64,000 nucleotides of DNA from Hominilimicola fabiformis. Its GTDB lineage: Bacteria > Bacillota > Clostridia > UBA1381. The notes beneath the pieces are model-generated. The model was given only the letters and a program-made list of their open reading frames with translations. It was not told the DNA's origin and made no database searches. Of the stretch, positions 8,821 through 18,695 are shown piece by piece. The first letter of the stretch is position 1. Each line of letters opens with the position of its first letter. A program made the position numbers and the translations under genes. The DNA lies in assembly GCF_020687385.1 (NCBI RefSeq), contig NZ_JAJEQM010000011.1:40693-104692 (forward strand). Reading direction: 5' to 3'.

Positions 8821-10194
8821 TCATTTTCTTCTAAGCATATTAATCATTTCCGAAATCGTCTTAATCCCGTAAGCCGCAAAACCGTCGGGAATTTTCACAC
8901 CTCTAAGCGATTGTTTCGGCACAATCGCCGACTTAAACCCCAGTTTAGCCGCCTCATTAATACGCTTTTCAAGCTGCGAAACACCTCTAAGTTCACCGCC
9001 AAGACCGACTTCACCGATAAATATCATATCCGGCGGCAGAGGAATATCCGCCTGACTTGTCGCGACAGCGGCACAGATACCCAAATCAACCGCCGTTTCA
9101 TCAATACGAAGTCCGCCTGCAACATTAACATAAATGTCTGAATTTGACAAATTCATTCTTGCACGTTTTTCAAGTACCGCGATAAGCAACAGCACACGAT
9201 TAACATCAATACCGTTTGTCATACGACGCGGATTACCGAATCCGGTCGGTGTAACGAGTGCTTGAATTTCAGCCATGACACCACGACTGCCCTCCATCGT
9301 ACACACAATCGCACTGCCCGATATATCAACATTTCTGCCCTCCAAAAGCATCATTGACGGATTTTCGACTTCTCTGAGACCGCTGTCACACATTTCAAAT
9401 ACACCGATTTCGTTAGTCGAGCCGAAACGATTTTTAACCGCTCTTAAAATCCTGAACGAAAGCTGTCTGTCACCCTCAAAATAAAGCACACAGTCGACCA
9501 TATGTTCAAGCACTCTCGGACCTGCGATTGCCCCCTCTTTTGTAACGTGACCGACTATAAACATAGAAATGCCGAGCGACTTTGCAATGTGCATAAAAGC
9601 GTTAGTAGCCTCTCTTACCTGCGGAACACTTCCTGCCGCAGAGGCAATATCCTGTCTGTTCATCGTTTGAATTGAGTCAATAATAACAATGTCGGGTTTA
9701 ATTTCGTTTATACATTCTATAACCGTTTCAACATCTGTTTCGGAAACAAGATATAGATTTTCCGTTGTAACGCCCAATCTTTCAGCACGAATTTTAATTT
9801 GTCCCTCCGATTCCTCACCCGAAACATATAAAATTTTTCTTTCTTCACCGGCTTTTTGGCAAATTTGCAAAAGTAATGTTGATTTACCGATACCCGGGTC
9901 ACCGCCTACAAGTATTAATTCACCCTGTACAATTCCGCCGCCAAGCACTCTGTCAAGCTCCTGTAAACCGGTTTTGTAACGTGTTTCATATCCGACTTTT
10001 ACATCACCGATTTTTTTCGGCATACGCACACTTCCGCCGTTACTTATAGACATTGCACGCGTAGCAGACGTTTTCTTTTCCGTAATAACAGTTTCCTGTA
10101 TGGTGTTCCAACTGTTACAGCCTGGGCATTTTCCCAGCCACTTCGGTGATTTGTACCCACATTCACTGCATATATATGTCGTTTTTGTTTTCAT
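8821..10194 (-). CDS. radA: DNA repair ATPase RadA (Sms)
   Basis: The 457-residue protein is RadA, a RecA-like ATPase/helicase that processes branched DNA during recombinational repair. It has the N-terminal C4 zinc finger (C9, C12, C23, C26), Walker A GGDPGIGKST, the RadA-specific KNRFG motif, and a C-terminal Lon-protease-like domain (GGLRIDETAVDLGICAAVA region). Length is normal. ATG 10194 is preferred over 10209 because the AAGGAATAGGA ribosome site sits between them. It is transcribed divergently from glyS. The 3' end abuts a dispersed repeat. Confidence 0.97.
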   Translation of the reverse strand: MKTKTTYICSECGYKSPKWLGKCPGCNSWNTIQETVITEKKTSATRAMSISNGGSVRMPKKIGDVKVGYETRYKTGLQELDRVLGGGIVQGELILVGGDPGIGKSTLLLQICQKAGEERKILYVSGEESEGQIKIRAERLGVTTENLYLVSETDVETVIECINEIKPDIVIIDSIQTMNRQDIASAAGSVPQVREATNAFMHIAKSLGISMFIVGHVTKEGAIAGPRVLEHMVDCVLYFEGDRQLSFRILRAVKNRFGSTNEIGVFEMCDSGLREVENPSMMLLEGRNVDISGSAIVCTMEGSRGVMAEIQALVTPTGFGNPRRMTNGIDVNRVLLLIAVLEKRARMNLSNSDIYVNVAGGLRIDETAVDLGICAAVATSQADIPLPPDMIFIGEVGLGGELRGVSQLEKRINEAAKLGFKSAIVPKQSLRGVKIPDGFAAYGIKTISEMINMLRRK

Positions 10195-10244
10195 TCCTAT
10201 TCCTTTCATTTATCAGTATTGCCACCACAAAAATTATATCCATA

Positions 10245-10273
10245 ATTTTATAACTTTCCACCCACACTGTCAA
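10245..10273 (-). promoter_or_regulatory. Sigma-A promoter of radA
   Basis: TTGACA (10268-10273) and TAAAAT (10245-10250) on the minus strand with a 17-bp spacer, 51 nt upstream of the radA ATG. Confidence 0.8.
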
Positions 10274-10349
10274 GCCACAAATATTACGCTCACATTGCGG
10301 TTTGCATAATTTACATTACAGCAATGTTACAGCTGTGTTAATATCCACT

Positions 10350-10440
10350 CTATCCACGCACTTATCCACGCAATTCACGCCCGATTTATCCGTAAATATC
10401 AAAGTTATCCACGCGTTATGCACCCAACGTGGATAACTTT
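10350..10440. promoter_or_regulatory. Cluster of DnaA-box-like motifs
   Basis: Within 91 bp there are three copies of TTATCCACG (plus 10362-10370, plus 10405-10413, minus 10428-10436) and the variants CTATCCACG (10350-10358), TTATCCGTA (10386-10394) and TTATGCACC (10416-10424). The DnaA consensus is TTATNCACA; the ninth base is G rather than A in the best copies. The outer pair forms a perfect 13-bp inverted repeat (10401-10413 with 10428-10440). The cluster lies between the divergent radA and glyS promoters. Binding by DnaA is inferred, not shown. Confidence 0.55.
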
Positions 10441-10545
10441 ATTAACACATTCACAGTTTACATAACCTTTTCTGTCCCCAAAATTTTTATATTCCGAAAA
10501 TTCAAAAAAATAATACTTATAACGTCAATATTTTTCGGAATAGCC

Positions 10546-10574
10546 TTGACAAACACCGTCAGTTTTTATAAACT
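10546..10574 (+). promoter_or_regulatory. Sigma-A promoter of glyS
   Basis: TTGACA (10546-10551), 17-bp spacer, TAAACT (10569-10574), 48 nt upstream of the ATG. I looked for T-box features in the leader (AGGGTGGNACCGCG) and did not find them. Confidence 0.65.
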
Positions 10575-10622
10575 ATATGTATATGTAATTATGTAATAAT
10601 TTGAAAGGATGACTTTTTTATA

Positions 10623-12014
10623 ATGAATAACGCAGATAAAACAATGGACAAAATCGTAGCGCTTTGTAAAGGCAGAGGCTATGTGTACCCAGGCAGTGAA
10701 ATTTACGGAGGTCTTGCAAACACTTGGGATTACGGTCCTCTCGGTGTTGAATTTAAGAACAACGTAAAAAAAGCTTGGTGGAAAAAATTCATACAGGAAT
10801 CAAAATATAATGTAGGTCTTGACTGTGCAATCCTTATGAACCCAGAAACATGGGTTGCGTCGGGTCACGTCGGCGGTTTCTCGGATCCTCTTATGGACTG
10901 TAAAGAATGTAAATCACGTCACAGAGCGGACAAGCTGATTGAAGACTTTGCACACGAAAAAGGTGAGGACATCACAGTTGACGGTTGGAGCAAAGAAAAG
11001 ATGGTTGAATACATCACAGAAAATAACATTGTCTGCCCAAAATGCGGCAAGCAAAACTTTACTGATATTCGTGAATTTAACCTTATGTTCAAGACATTCC
11101 AAGGTGTTACAGAAGATTCTTCATCAGTAGTATATCTTCGTCCGGAAACTGCACAAGGTATTTTCGTAAACTTCAAAAACGTACAACGTACAAGCCGTAA
11201 AAAAGTACCTTTCGGCATCGGACAAATCGGTAAATCATTCAGAAACGAAATCACACCGGGTAACTTCACATTCCGTACAAGAGAATTTGAACAAATGGAA
11301 CTTGAATTTTTCTGTGCACCGGGTACAGACCTTGAGTGGCACGCATATTGGAAAGAATACTGTATGAATTTCTTACTTAACCTTGGTATAAGAAAAGAAA
11401 ACTTGCGTTTCAGAGATCACTCACCTGAAGAACTTGCATTCTATTCAAATGCAACTGCCGATATTGAATTTGTATTCCCATTCGGTTGGGGTGAACTTTG
11501 GGGTATTGCAGACAGAACCGATTATGACTTAAAGCAACATATGGAACACAGCGGTGAAAGTATGGAATATATGGACCCAATCACAAACGAAAAATACGTT
11601 CCGTATTGTATTGAGCCGTCACTTGGTGCAGACAGAGTTGCACTTGCATTCCTTGTTGAGGCATATGACGAAGAAGAACTTGAGGGTGGCGACACAAGAG
11701 TTGTTATGCACTTGCATCCGGCACTTGCACCGATAAAGGCTGCCGTTCTTCCGCTTTCAAAGAAACTTGACGAAGGTGCAACAGCTGTATACGAACAGCT
11801 TTCAAAGAAGTTCAACTGTGAATATGACAATGCCGGTTCAATCGGTAAGCGTTACAGAAGACAAGACGAAATCGGTACACCGTACTGTATCACATATGAC
11901 TTCGATTCAGCAGAAGATAACTCGGTTACAGTCCGTGACAGAGATACAATGGAACAGCAGAGAATTAAGATTGACGAACTTGAAAAGTTCTTGGAAGGAA
12001 AATTAGAATTTTAA
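10623..12014 (+). CDS. glyS: Glycyl-tRNA synthetase, dimeric type
   Basis: The 463-residue protein is the single-chain (alpha2) glycyl-tRNA synthetase that charges tRNA-Gly. It begins with the characteristic [18 protein letters not shown] block, has class II motif 2 ([25 protein letters not shown] region), and ends with an anticodon-binding domain ([14 protein letters not shown]). Length agrees with the family. A GAAAGGATGAC ribosome site precedes the ATG at 10623; an in-frame ATG at 10644 is also possible. It is followed 27 bp later by mscL. Confidence 0.97.
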   Translation: MNNADKTMDKIVALCKGRGYVYPGSEIYGGLANTWDYGPLGVEFKNNVKKAWWKKFIQESKYNVGLDCAILMNPETWVASGHVGGFSDPLMDCKECKSRHRADKLIEDFAHEKGEDITVDGWSKEKMVEYITENNIVCPKCGKQNFTDIREFNLMFKTFQGVTEDSSSVVYLRPETAQGIFVNFKNVQRTSRKKVPFGIGQIGKSFRNEITPGNFTFRTREFEQMELEFFCAPGTDLEWHAYWKEYCMNFLLNLGIRKENLRFRDHSPEELAFYSNATADIEFVFPFGWGELWGIADRTDYDLKQHMEHSGESMEYMDPITNEKYVPYCIEPSLGADRVALAFLVEAYDEEELEGGDTRVVMHLHPALAPIKAAVLPLSKKLDEGATAVYEQLSKKFNCEYDNAGSIGKRYRRQDEIGTPYCITYDFDSAEDNSVTVRDRDTMEQQRIKIDELEKFLEGKLEF

Positions 12015-12041
12015 TAATGTTGTTGGTGGGGGTAAATTGCT

Positions 12042-12491
12042 ATGAAATTTGTTGATGAATTTAAAGATTTTATATCTCGCGGAAACGTAGTTGATATGGC
12101 AGTCGGCGTTGTTGTCGGCGGTGCATTTAAAAGCATTGTCGATTCACTTGTTGCCGACATTATCGACCCGGGTATTGCATACGTTGTATCTCTTATAACA
12201 GGTGCACTCAAAACAGCCGCTACAAGTACAGTCGGTGACACAAGTGCCGTTGAATCGGTTATGGATATGTCTAAATGGATAATTCCGGGTACATCAATAA
12301 ATATCGGTAATTTCCTTTCGGCGATTATTAATTTCCTTATCCTTGCATTTATAATTTTCTGCGTAGTTAAGGGGCTTAATAAACTAAATGATAAATTCAA
12401 AAAGAAAGTTGAGGAAGAAGTCACTCCTGCAGGTCCTACCCAAGAAGAACTTCTTGCCGAAATACGCGATTTGTTAAAAGACAAAGAATAA
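12042..12491 (+). CDS. mscL: Large-conductance mechanosensitive channel MscL
   Basis: The 149-residue membrane protein is MscL, a homopentameric channel that opens on membrane tension to relieve osmotic downshock. The N-terminal amphipathic start FVDEFKDFISRGNVVDMAVGVVVGGAF and pore helix are clear, followed by a periplasmic-type loop, a second transmembrane helix at about 86-110, and a charged C-terminal helix. The loop region is slightly longer than in E. coli. GGTGGGGGT lies upstream of the ATG. It shares a transcript with glyS and ends at a strong bidirectional terminator. Confidence 0.96.
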   Translation: MKFVDEFKDFISRGNVVDMAVGVVVGGAFKSIVDSLVADIIDPGIAYVVSLITGALKTAATSTVGDTSAVESVMDMSKWIIPGTSINIGNFLSAIINFLILAFIIFCVVKGLNKLNDKFKKKVEEEVTPAGPTQEELLAEIRDLLKDKE

Positions 12492-12494
12492 TAC

Positions 12495-12527
12495 AAAACC
12501 CAATCGAACGAAATTCGATTGGGTTTT
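12495..12527. terminator. Bidirectional terminator between mscL and subtilase
   Basis: AAAACCCAATCGAA (12495-12508) and its exact complement (12514-12527) form a 14-bp stem with a 5-nt loop, with T-rich tracts on both strands. Confidence 0.9.
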
Positions 12528-12530
12528 CTT

Positions 12531-14408
12531 TTATTTTTCTATTTGCTTTACCTCTGCATACGGCTTCATATTTCCATTCCACACATACACATCTATACCG
12601 TCATATTCCACATCATTCAAATCGACCTCCGCCGTCATATTATGTATGTCAGGTGTCACAATCTTTTTAAGTTCATTACCTTTTCTGAACGCAACATACA
12701 TCAATTCGTCATCTTCTTCAAAATTAAGCGATACGATAAGTTTGTTATCTTTTATTTCACACTCAATTTTATTGTTCGTTAAAACAGTCGGCATTGGTGT
12801 GACTGTCGGACCAGCCGTTGGTGTTGCCGTTGGACTTGACGTTACTGTCGGCATCGGTACTGTCGTAGGCATTGCCGTTGGACTTGGTGTTACTGTCGGT
12901 ACTATCGTTGGTGTTGCTGTTGCTTTTACCGTTGGTGTTGCCGTTGGACTTGGTGTTACTGTCGTAGGCGTTGCTGTTGGTTTTACCGTTGGTGTTGCCG
13001 TTGGACTTGGTGTTACTGTCGGCGTTGCTGTCGGTTTTACCGTTGGTGTTGCCGTTGGTGTCGCTGTCGGCATAATTGCCTTAACCGCATTATACGCATT
13101 CAATCTTCCGCCGCTTATAACTTTACCTGTAAGCGCCGAAAGCTTGTCTGAACTCGAACACAAAGTTTCTTTAATTTCTTTTGCCGAAATATTCGGATTT
13201 ACTGCACGCATTACCGCAACAGCACTTGCAACCATAGGTGTAGCCATAGAAGTTCCCGACATTGTTCCGTAACTGCTTGTCGGAATTGTACTGTAAATAT
13301 CCGTACCGGGTGCGGCAATATCAACACTTTTCGCACCGTAATGTGACGTACTGCTGAGTTCATCACTGCTTGTCGTGTTTGCAACAGAAATTACATTGTC
13401 GAGGTCTTTTGTAAGTTGTGACGGATATACCGCCACTTTGTCATTATTAGCTTATGATGCACTTGTTGTATTTCCCGCCGCAATAACGAAAAACATATCA
13501 GGCACAGCCGCCATTGCAGATTTGATTGTGTTCACAGAAGAACTTCCCCAACCAGTACCGCCAAAACTGCAATTAATAATATTTATATCATTCTTTTTCG
13601 CGAAATTAATCCCTTCTATTATATAAGATAAAGTACTTTTACCACTGCTGTTAAAAATCTTTATTGACGCGATTTTGGCATTACGTGCAACAGACGCCAC
13701 ACCCTTGGAATTATTAGTCGCCGCACTTATAATCCCCGCAACGTGAACACCGTGTTCGTCCACATATGACACATCACCGTTACTGTCACCGCAATTCCAA
13801 CCATATATGTCATCAATATAGCCGTTACCGTCATTGTCAATGCCGTCACCGGCAATTTCGCCCGTATTCACCCATATATTGTCAATTAAATCTTCGTGAT
13901 TTGTCTGTATACCCGAATCCATAACTCCGACAGTCACATCAGAGCAATCAATATCAAAATCCCAAAGCTTTTTTGCACCGATTAAATCAAGCACAGCTTG
14001 TTTTCCGTTTTGATAGTACGTGTCATTAGGTTCGGAAAACTCATATACATTGTAGTTAGGCTCTGCATATTCAATATTCGGCATAGCCTTTAATTTTTCA
14101 ATCGTATCTATAACATTTTCACGGCTCGGATTTTCCAAATCAAGTACATATATAATAGGCTCTGTTTTATCAGAAAACAAACTGATACTGCTTGCATCGT
14201 CACCGAAAATACATTTTGCATCACTGATATTCAATTCTTCAAACGGGTCTGAACACATTGAAACAGCATCGGTAATCTGCGGTTTTAACTGCACAAGCAC
14301 ACTTCCGTAATCAAAATCCAACCCGTCATATTCATCTGCATAAACATTAATCCCCAGCCACATCATAGCCAATAACGCGGCAAAAAATATATATCTGAAT
14401 CTTTTCAT
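12531..14408 (-). pseudogene. Secreted subtilisin-like serine protease interrupted by an in-frame stop
   Basis: Read through one TAA codon (13452-13454, codon 319) this is a 625-residue S8 protease. It has a signal peptide (about 1-24), a propeptide-like region, catalytic D164 (VMDSG), H219 in HGVHVAG, the oxyanion N312 (AAGN), and S387 in GTSMATP. The stop falls between N312 and S387, so the translated N-terminal part lacks the nucleophile. Beyond the protease is a roughly 95-residue Pro/Thr-rich linker (PTATPTV-type repeats) and a C-terminal beta domain. The frame is otherwise intact on both sides, implying a recent single-base event or a sequencing error. ATG 14408 is chosen with GGAGCT upstream. 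Confidence 0.88.
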
Positions 14409-14491
14409 AACCATAGCTCCGTTTTTCAAATTGCTTTAATTTCAGTATATCACTCAATTTTTATAAAGTCAATTTAAACCTCGTTTTTCGC

Positions 14492-14520
14492 TTGACTTTT
14501 TTGTTTTACTATGGTAAAAT
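14492..14520 (+). promoter_or_regulatory. Sigma-A promoter of tRNA-Ser
   Basis: TTGACT (14492-14497), 17-bp spacer, TAAAAT (14515-14520), 14 nt before the mature 5' end of the tRNA. Confidence 0.8.
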
Positions 14521-14534
14521 ATTAAGGTACTTTT

Positions 14535-14623
14535 GGAGAAGTATCGAAGCGGTCATAACGGGGCGCACTCGAAATGCGTTTGCCTTAACAGGCACGTGGG
14601 TTCGAATCCCACCTTCTCCGCCA
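14535..14623 (+). tRNA. tRNA-Ser (CGA)
   Basis: The 7-bp acceptor stem GGAGAAG/CTTCTCC, D arm, long variable arm typical of tRNA-Ser, and T arm (GGGTTCGAATCCC) are all visible. The anticodon loop CTCGAAA gives anticodon CGA (14570-14572), reading UCG. The discriminator is G14620 and CCA is encoded at 14621-14623. Confidence 0.96.
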
Positions 14624-14626
14624 AAG

Positions 14627-14659
14627 AGAATGCTGATTTTTAATCCGCATTCTTTTTTT
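14627..14659 (+). terminator. Terminator after tRNA-Ser
   Basis: AGAATGC (14627-14633) pairs with GCATTCT (14647-14653), followed by a run of seven T. Confidence 0.8.
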
Positions 14660-14690
14660 ACTATGTGAATTTTTATAAAGGAGTAAAACA

Positions 14691-16454
14691 ATGCAGACAG
14701 AAGAAAAACAAATGAAGATGAGTTATCTTATAAAGCGCTTTGTACCGTATTTCAAAAAATACAAATGGATACTGATACTCGATCTAATCTGTGCGTCACT
14801 GACAACGGTTTGTGAGCTTGTATTCCCAATGCTCGTGCGTTACATAACAAATATGGGTATCAATAACATAGCAGGATTAACCGTCGGAATAATCTTAAAA
14901 ATAGGACTTTTCTATCTGATTTTAAGAATAATCGACTCTGCGGCAAATTTCTATATGGCTGACACTGGACATATTATGGGAGCAAAAATCGAAACAGATA
15001 TGCGCCGTGACTTATTCGCGCACCTTGAAACGCTTTCACATTCATACTTTGCCGAACACAAAGTCGGACAAATTATGGCACGAATAACAAGCGACTTGTT
15101 TGATATAACAGAATTTGCGCACCACTGCCCCGAAGAATTTTTCATCGCCGCACTGAAAATAATCGTTTCATTTATAATTCTTTGCGGAGTAAACGTACCG
15201 CTTACGGTTATTGTGTTCGCATCACTTCCGCTTATATTCTGTTTTGTAAAATTCTTTAATACGCGTATGCGTAAAGCGTTCAAGAAACAGCGTAACCAAA
15301 TCGGCGAAATTAATTCACAGGTTGAGGATACATTGCTCGGTATAAGAGTGGTAAAGTCATTTGCGACAGAAGAACTTGAAGCTGAAAAATTTGAGGACGG
15401 CAACAAAAAATTTCTTGACACAAAAAAACTCGGATATTTCTATATGGCAGGTTTTCAAACATCAAACAGAGCCTTTGAGGGTGTAATGTATTTGATAGTC
15501 GTTGTTGCGGGTGCGTTGTTTATGATTAACGGCAAAATCTCCCCTGCCGACCTTACCGCATATCTTTTGTATGTAAGCACGCTCCTTGCCACTTTGCGTA
15601 CAATCATTCAATTTACCGAACAATTCCAACGCGGTATGACAGGTATTGAGCGTTTCCTTGAAATTATGGACGCACCTGCCGAAATAACAGAAAAAGAAAA
15701 TGCCGACGAATTGAAAAATGTTCAAGGAAATATAACGTTTGAAAACGTCGGATTTCATTACAGTGACGATGACACAAACGTGCTGTCAAATATAAATCTT
15801 AACATCAAGAAAGGCGACAGCGTTGCACTTGTCGGTCCGTCAGGCGGCGGAAAAACAACGCTTTGTAACCTTATCCCACGTTTTTATGACGTCACAGAAG
15901 GACGTATTTTAATTGACGGCAAAGATATAAAAAACGTCACATTAAATTCGCTCCGAAATTCAATCGGTGTCGTTCAACAGGACGTTTACTTGTTCTCGGG
16001 AACGGTCTTTGAAAACATCGCTTACGGATTAAGCGGTGCAACACGCGAAGATGTTATAAACGCCGCCAAGCTTGCAGGCGCACATGAATTTATTTCAAAC
16101 CTCGAAAACGGATATGACACATATGTCGGCGAACGTGGAGTTAAACTTTCGGGCGGTCAAAAGCAAAGAATAAGTATCGCAAGAGTATTCTTAAAAAATC
16201 CGCCTATACTTATTCTTGACGAAGCGACCTCCGCACTTGATAATGAAAGCGAAAAAATCGTGCAAGACTCACTCGAAAAACTTGCAAAAGGCAGAACAGT
16301 ATTCACAATCGCCCATAGACTTACAACAATCCGTAACGCAAATATGATTCTTGTCCTCACCGAAAACGGTATCGAAGAACAAGGCACACACCAAGAATTG
16401 ATTGATAAAAAAGGATTGTACTACAACCTATACAGTATGTACACCTCACTATAA
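14691..16454 (+). CDS. ABC transporter, permease-ATPase half-exporter
   Basis: The 587-residue protein is a type IV ABC half-exporter that should work as a dimer in the cytoplasmic membrane. The N-terminal ~300 residues hold six transmembrane helices. The ATPase domain has Walker A GPSGGGKTT, the signature LSGGQKQR, Walker B ILILDEATS, and the H-loop in IAHRLTT. Length is typical of MsbA/LmrA-like proteins. AAAGGAG precedes the ATG at 14691. No partner half-transporter lies next to it, which suggests a homodimer. The substrate (lipid, drug or peptide) cannot be told. Confidence 0.93.
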   Translation: MQTEEKQMKMSYLIKRFVPYFKKYKWILILDLICASLTTVCELVFPMLVRYITNMGINNIAGLTVGIILKIGLFYLILRIIDSAANFYMADTGHIMGAKIETDMRRDLFAHLETLSHSYFAEHKVGQIMARITSDLFDITEFAHHCPEEFFIAALKIIVSFIILCGVNVPLTVIVFASLPLIFCFVKFFNTRMRKAFKKQRNQIGEINSQVEDTLLGIRVVKSFATEELEAEKFEDGNKKFLDTKKLGYFYMAGFQTSNRAFEGVMYLIVVVAGALFMINGKISPADLTAYLLYVSTLLATLRTIIQFTEQFQRGMTGIERFLEIMDAPAEITEKENADELKNVQGNITFENVGFHYSDDDTNVLSNINLNIKKGDSVALVGPSGGGKTTLCNLIPRFYDVTEGRILIDGKDIKNVTLNSLRNSIGVVQQDVYLFSGTVFENIAYGLSGATREDVINAAKLAGAHEFISNLENGYDTYVGERGVKLSGGQKQRISIARVFLKNPPILILDEATSALDNESEKIVQDSLEKLAKGRTVFTIAHRLTTIRNANMILVLTENGIEEQGTHQELIDKKGLYYNLYSMYTSL

Positions 16455-16461
16455 CAAACAA

Positions 16462-16490
16462 AAATGCGGTCTGTATGACCGCATTTTTTT
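16462..16490. terminator. Terminator between ABC exporter and cls
   Basis: AAATGCGGTC (16462-16471) pairs with GACCGCATTT (16477-16486) and T runs follow on both strands, so it can serve both convergent genes. It overlaps the stop of the cls gene. Confidence 0.85.
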
Positions 16491-18024
16491 ATAGTAGTGG
16501 TGCTACTAACCTTATAATATGTCCTAAAAGCTTTGTGAAAATATTAAAATGTTTAACGTCCTCTAATGTAATCTTCTGCGACAATTCAAGCGTGTCTTTG
16601 AAATCACGTTCAATATCCATAACCGCCGGTACATTAAGCATATAAGCCGCACATTCATAGTGAAGATACAAACTTCTGTAATCGTGGTTTACCGTACCGA
16701 CAATGGCTTTTTTACCGTCACTTATCGACATTTTCGCGTGAACAAAACCGGGTGTATATTCGTATATTTCTATACCTGCTTTCAAAAGTTCCTTATAATA
16801 TGTTCTCGCAAGATAGAACGCATATTTCTTGTCAGGAATATGTGGCATTATAATCTTAACGTCAACGCCCCTTTGAGCCGCATACTTCATACACTCATAC
16901 ATCTCGTCATCAATAACAAGATACGGCGTCATTATATAAGTATATTCCGACGCATTGTTCAGATTATTTATATACGCACGCTTTCCGACATAAACTTCAT
17001 CAAGCGGAGTATCGCCGAACGGTATTACAAATCCGTCCGTACTTACGGAATATTTTTTTGACGCTTGGATATATTCACCGCAATCCTCAATGTGTTCATC
17101 ATTTACGTTCCACATTTCAAGAAACATCGCCGTAAATCCCGCGACCGCCTCGCCTCTGAGCATAAATCCCGTATCTTTCCAATGCCCGAAACGCATCTTT
17201 TCATTAATATATTCATCTGAAATATTTATCCCACCGCAAAACGCCACCGCACCGTCTATAACCATTATTTTTCTGTGGTCACGATTGTTTTGGTGAGTTG
17301 ACAAAAGCGGTACAATCGGCGAAAATATACGACATTTAATCCCCTGTCTTTCAAGATATTCATTGTATTTTCGCGGAAGCGTCACGATACAGCCCATACC
17401 GTCATACATAACGCGAACTTCAACGCCCTGTTTAACTTTTTTCTTTAAAATTTCAAGAATTTCATTCCACATACGGCTCGTGTGATTTATAATAAAGAAC
17501 TCCAAAAATATGAATTTTTCCGCTTTCAAAAGCTCCTTTTTCATATCCTCAAACATTCTCTCGCCTATGCTGTAATACTGTACACCCGTATTTGTGTAAG
17601 CAGGAGAACCGCCGTATTTCGATAAATACCTTGCAAATCCGTCCTGATTTTTATCGGTCTGATAAATATTTTTCATAACATCATTGTCTTGAACAAGATA
17701 CTTTTTGTTTGCCTCTTGAATATTCTTGTAATCGTCACCTATATTCATTGACACTCCCTGTGCCCTTGTAAACAGATAAAACAAAGCACCGAATATAGGT
17801 ATAATCGCAATAAGCGTTATCCACGTCATTTTAAAAGTAGATTCCTCTGTACGATTAATTTCAAATATTATAAGTACGGCACTCAAAACAGTCGAAAGAC
17901 CGAACAAAACCTTTGAATAGTCGGAAATCCATATATACATTGCAACAAACGTAATGATTTGCATTAAAAGCATTACCATTGCAACGAATTTGTTTGAATA
18001 TAAAAGTCTGTAAATCTTTTTCAT
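16489..18024 (-). CDS. cls: Cardiolipin synthase
   Basis: The 511-residue membrane protein condenses two phosphatidylglycerols to cardiolipin. It has hydrophobic segments at about 8-32, 37-55 and 66-86, and two phospholipase D HKD motifs: H250-x-K252-x4-D257 and H429-x-K431-x4-D436. Length matches bacterial Cls. A CCTCCTTT-complement SD precedes ATG 18024. It follows the DUF5662 gene by 22 bp in a likely two-gene operon. Confidence 0.95.
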   Translation of the reverse strand: MKKIYRLLYSNKFVAMVMLLMQIITFVAMYIWISDYSKVLFGLSTVLSAVLIIFEINRTEESTFKMTWITLIAIIPIFGALFYLFTRAQGVSMNIGDDYKNIQEANKKYLVQDNDVMKNIYQTDKNQDGFARYLSKYGGSPAYTNTGVQYYSIGERMFEDMKKELLKAEKFIFLEFFIINHTSRMWNEILEILKKKVKQGVEVRVMYDGMGCIVTLPRKYNEYLERQGIKCRIFSPIVPLLSTHQNNRDHRKIMVIDGAVAFCGGINISDEYINEKMRFGHWKDTGFMLRGEAVAGFTAMFLEMWNVNDEHIEDCGEYIQASKKYSVSTDGFVIPFGDTPLDEVYVGKRAYINNLNNASEYTYIMTPYLVIDDEMYECMKYAAQRGVDVKIIMPHIPDKKYAFYLARTYYKELLKAGIEIYEYTPGFVHAKMSISDGKKAIVGTVNHDYRSLYLHYECAAYMLNVPAVMDIERDFKDTLELSQKITLEDVKHFNIFTKLLGHIIRLVAPLL

Positions 18025-18046
18025 TCAAAATCCTCCTTTCAAACGG

Positions 18047-18568
18047 CTATTTTAAATTTTTTATATACGCAAACGTTTTTTCTTCCCCTTCTTGCTGCAA
18101 CATCATAAGCCACCCTTCAAGCAGCTTTGCAGTGTTTGGGTGCATACTTGTTTTAGCATTTCCCTTTAAGAAATATTCTATCGGATTATCGTTTGTATAT
18201 TTGTCGTCCAAATAAATTTTTCCTGCCGCAACACGGTCGCAAAACATTTCTTTAACATATTTTAACGGCATTTCGACCGCCTCCATACGTCTTGTTTTGG
18301 GATTGTAGTCTGTCCAATATTCAAAGTGATGTTTGTTTCTTCCTTTGTGGTGCATCCAAGCCTTTGAATAACCGTATTCACGTCTTTCGCCCTCTGTCGG
18401 ACTTCTGTCACCGAGATAAAATCTTGCTCCCGGTAAAAATTCAGTCGGTGAATATTTCGACAAATCGTGACGCATACCCTGCCACAAAATTCCGCACCTT
18501 AGGCAATGATACATTACCTTGTGACGGTGCCTTGTGATTGTCATAAAATGTTTTATAAAATGCCACAT
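18047..18568 (-). CDS. DUF5662 family protein
   Basis: The 173-residue protein matches the pattern I know as DUF5662: an N-terminal HFMTITRHRHKV helix, a GMRHDLSKYSPTEF block, an HHKGRNKHHFEYW block and a C-terminal helix pair. The many conserved His and Asp residues suggest a metal-binding or HD-like all-alpha enzyme, but the reaction is unknown. It is the first gene of an operon with cls. Confidence 0.8.
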   Translation of the reverse strand: MWHFIKHFMTITRHRHKVMYHCLRCGILWQGMRHDLSKYSPTEFLPGARFYLGDRSPTEGERREYGYSKAWMHHKGRNKHHFEYWTDYNPKTRRMEAVEMPLKYVKEMFCDRVAAGKIYLDDKYTNDNPIEYFLKGNAKTSMHPNTAKLLEGWLMMLQQEGEEKTFAYIKNLK

Positions 18569-18599
18569 ACAGTGATTCTTCCTTTTTCTATAATAGTTT

Positions 18600-18628
18600 A
18601 TTATATCACAAATACCGACATTTTACAA
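18600..18628 (-). promoter_or_regulatory. Sigma-A promoter of DUF5662-cls operon
   Basis: TTGTAA (18623-18628) and TATAAT (18600-18605) on the minus strand with 17-bp spacing. Confidence 0.75.
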
Positions 18629-18660
18629 TACCAAAACGTTGCACCTCTCAAAACAAAAAA

Positions 18661-18690
18661 AATCGGCTGCCAAAATTTCGGCAACCGATT
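18661..18690 (-). terminator. Terminator after hisIE
   Basis: An 11-bp stem with one G-T pair (18661-18671 and 18680-18690) is followed by eight T on the minus strand, 6 nt past the hisIE stop. It ends the long ilvA-to-hisIE gene run. Confidence 0.85.
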
Positions 18691-18695
18691 TTCGA

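Noticed and set aside
10210..10622. Chromosomal origin of replication
   Set aside because: DnaA-box-like motifs are present, but there is no dnaA/dnaN, no switch in gene direction and no clear unwinding element.
10575..10622. T-box riboswitch in front of glyS
   Set aside because: The leader is under 50 nt and the conserved T-box sequence is absent.
12646..13272. A 208-residue Gly/Val-rich frame on the plus strand
   Set aside because: It is the antisense shadow of the Pro/Thr-rich linker of the subtilase; no SD or promoter.
13452..13454. Stop-codon reassignment of TAA in the subtilase
   Set aside because: Other genes here, such as glyS, mscL and hsdM, end normally at TAA.
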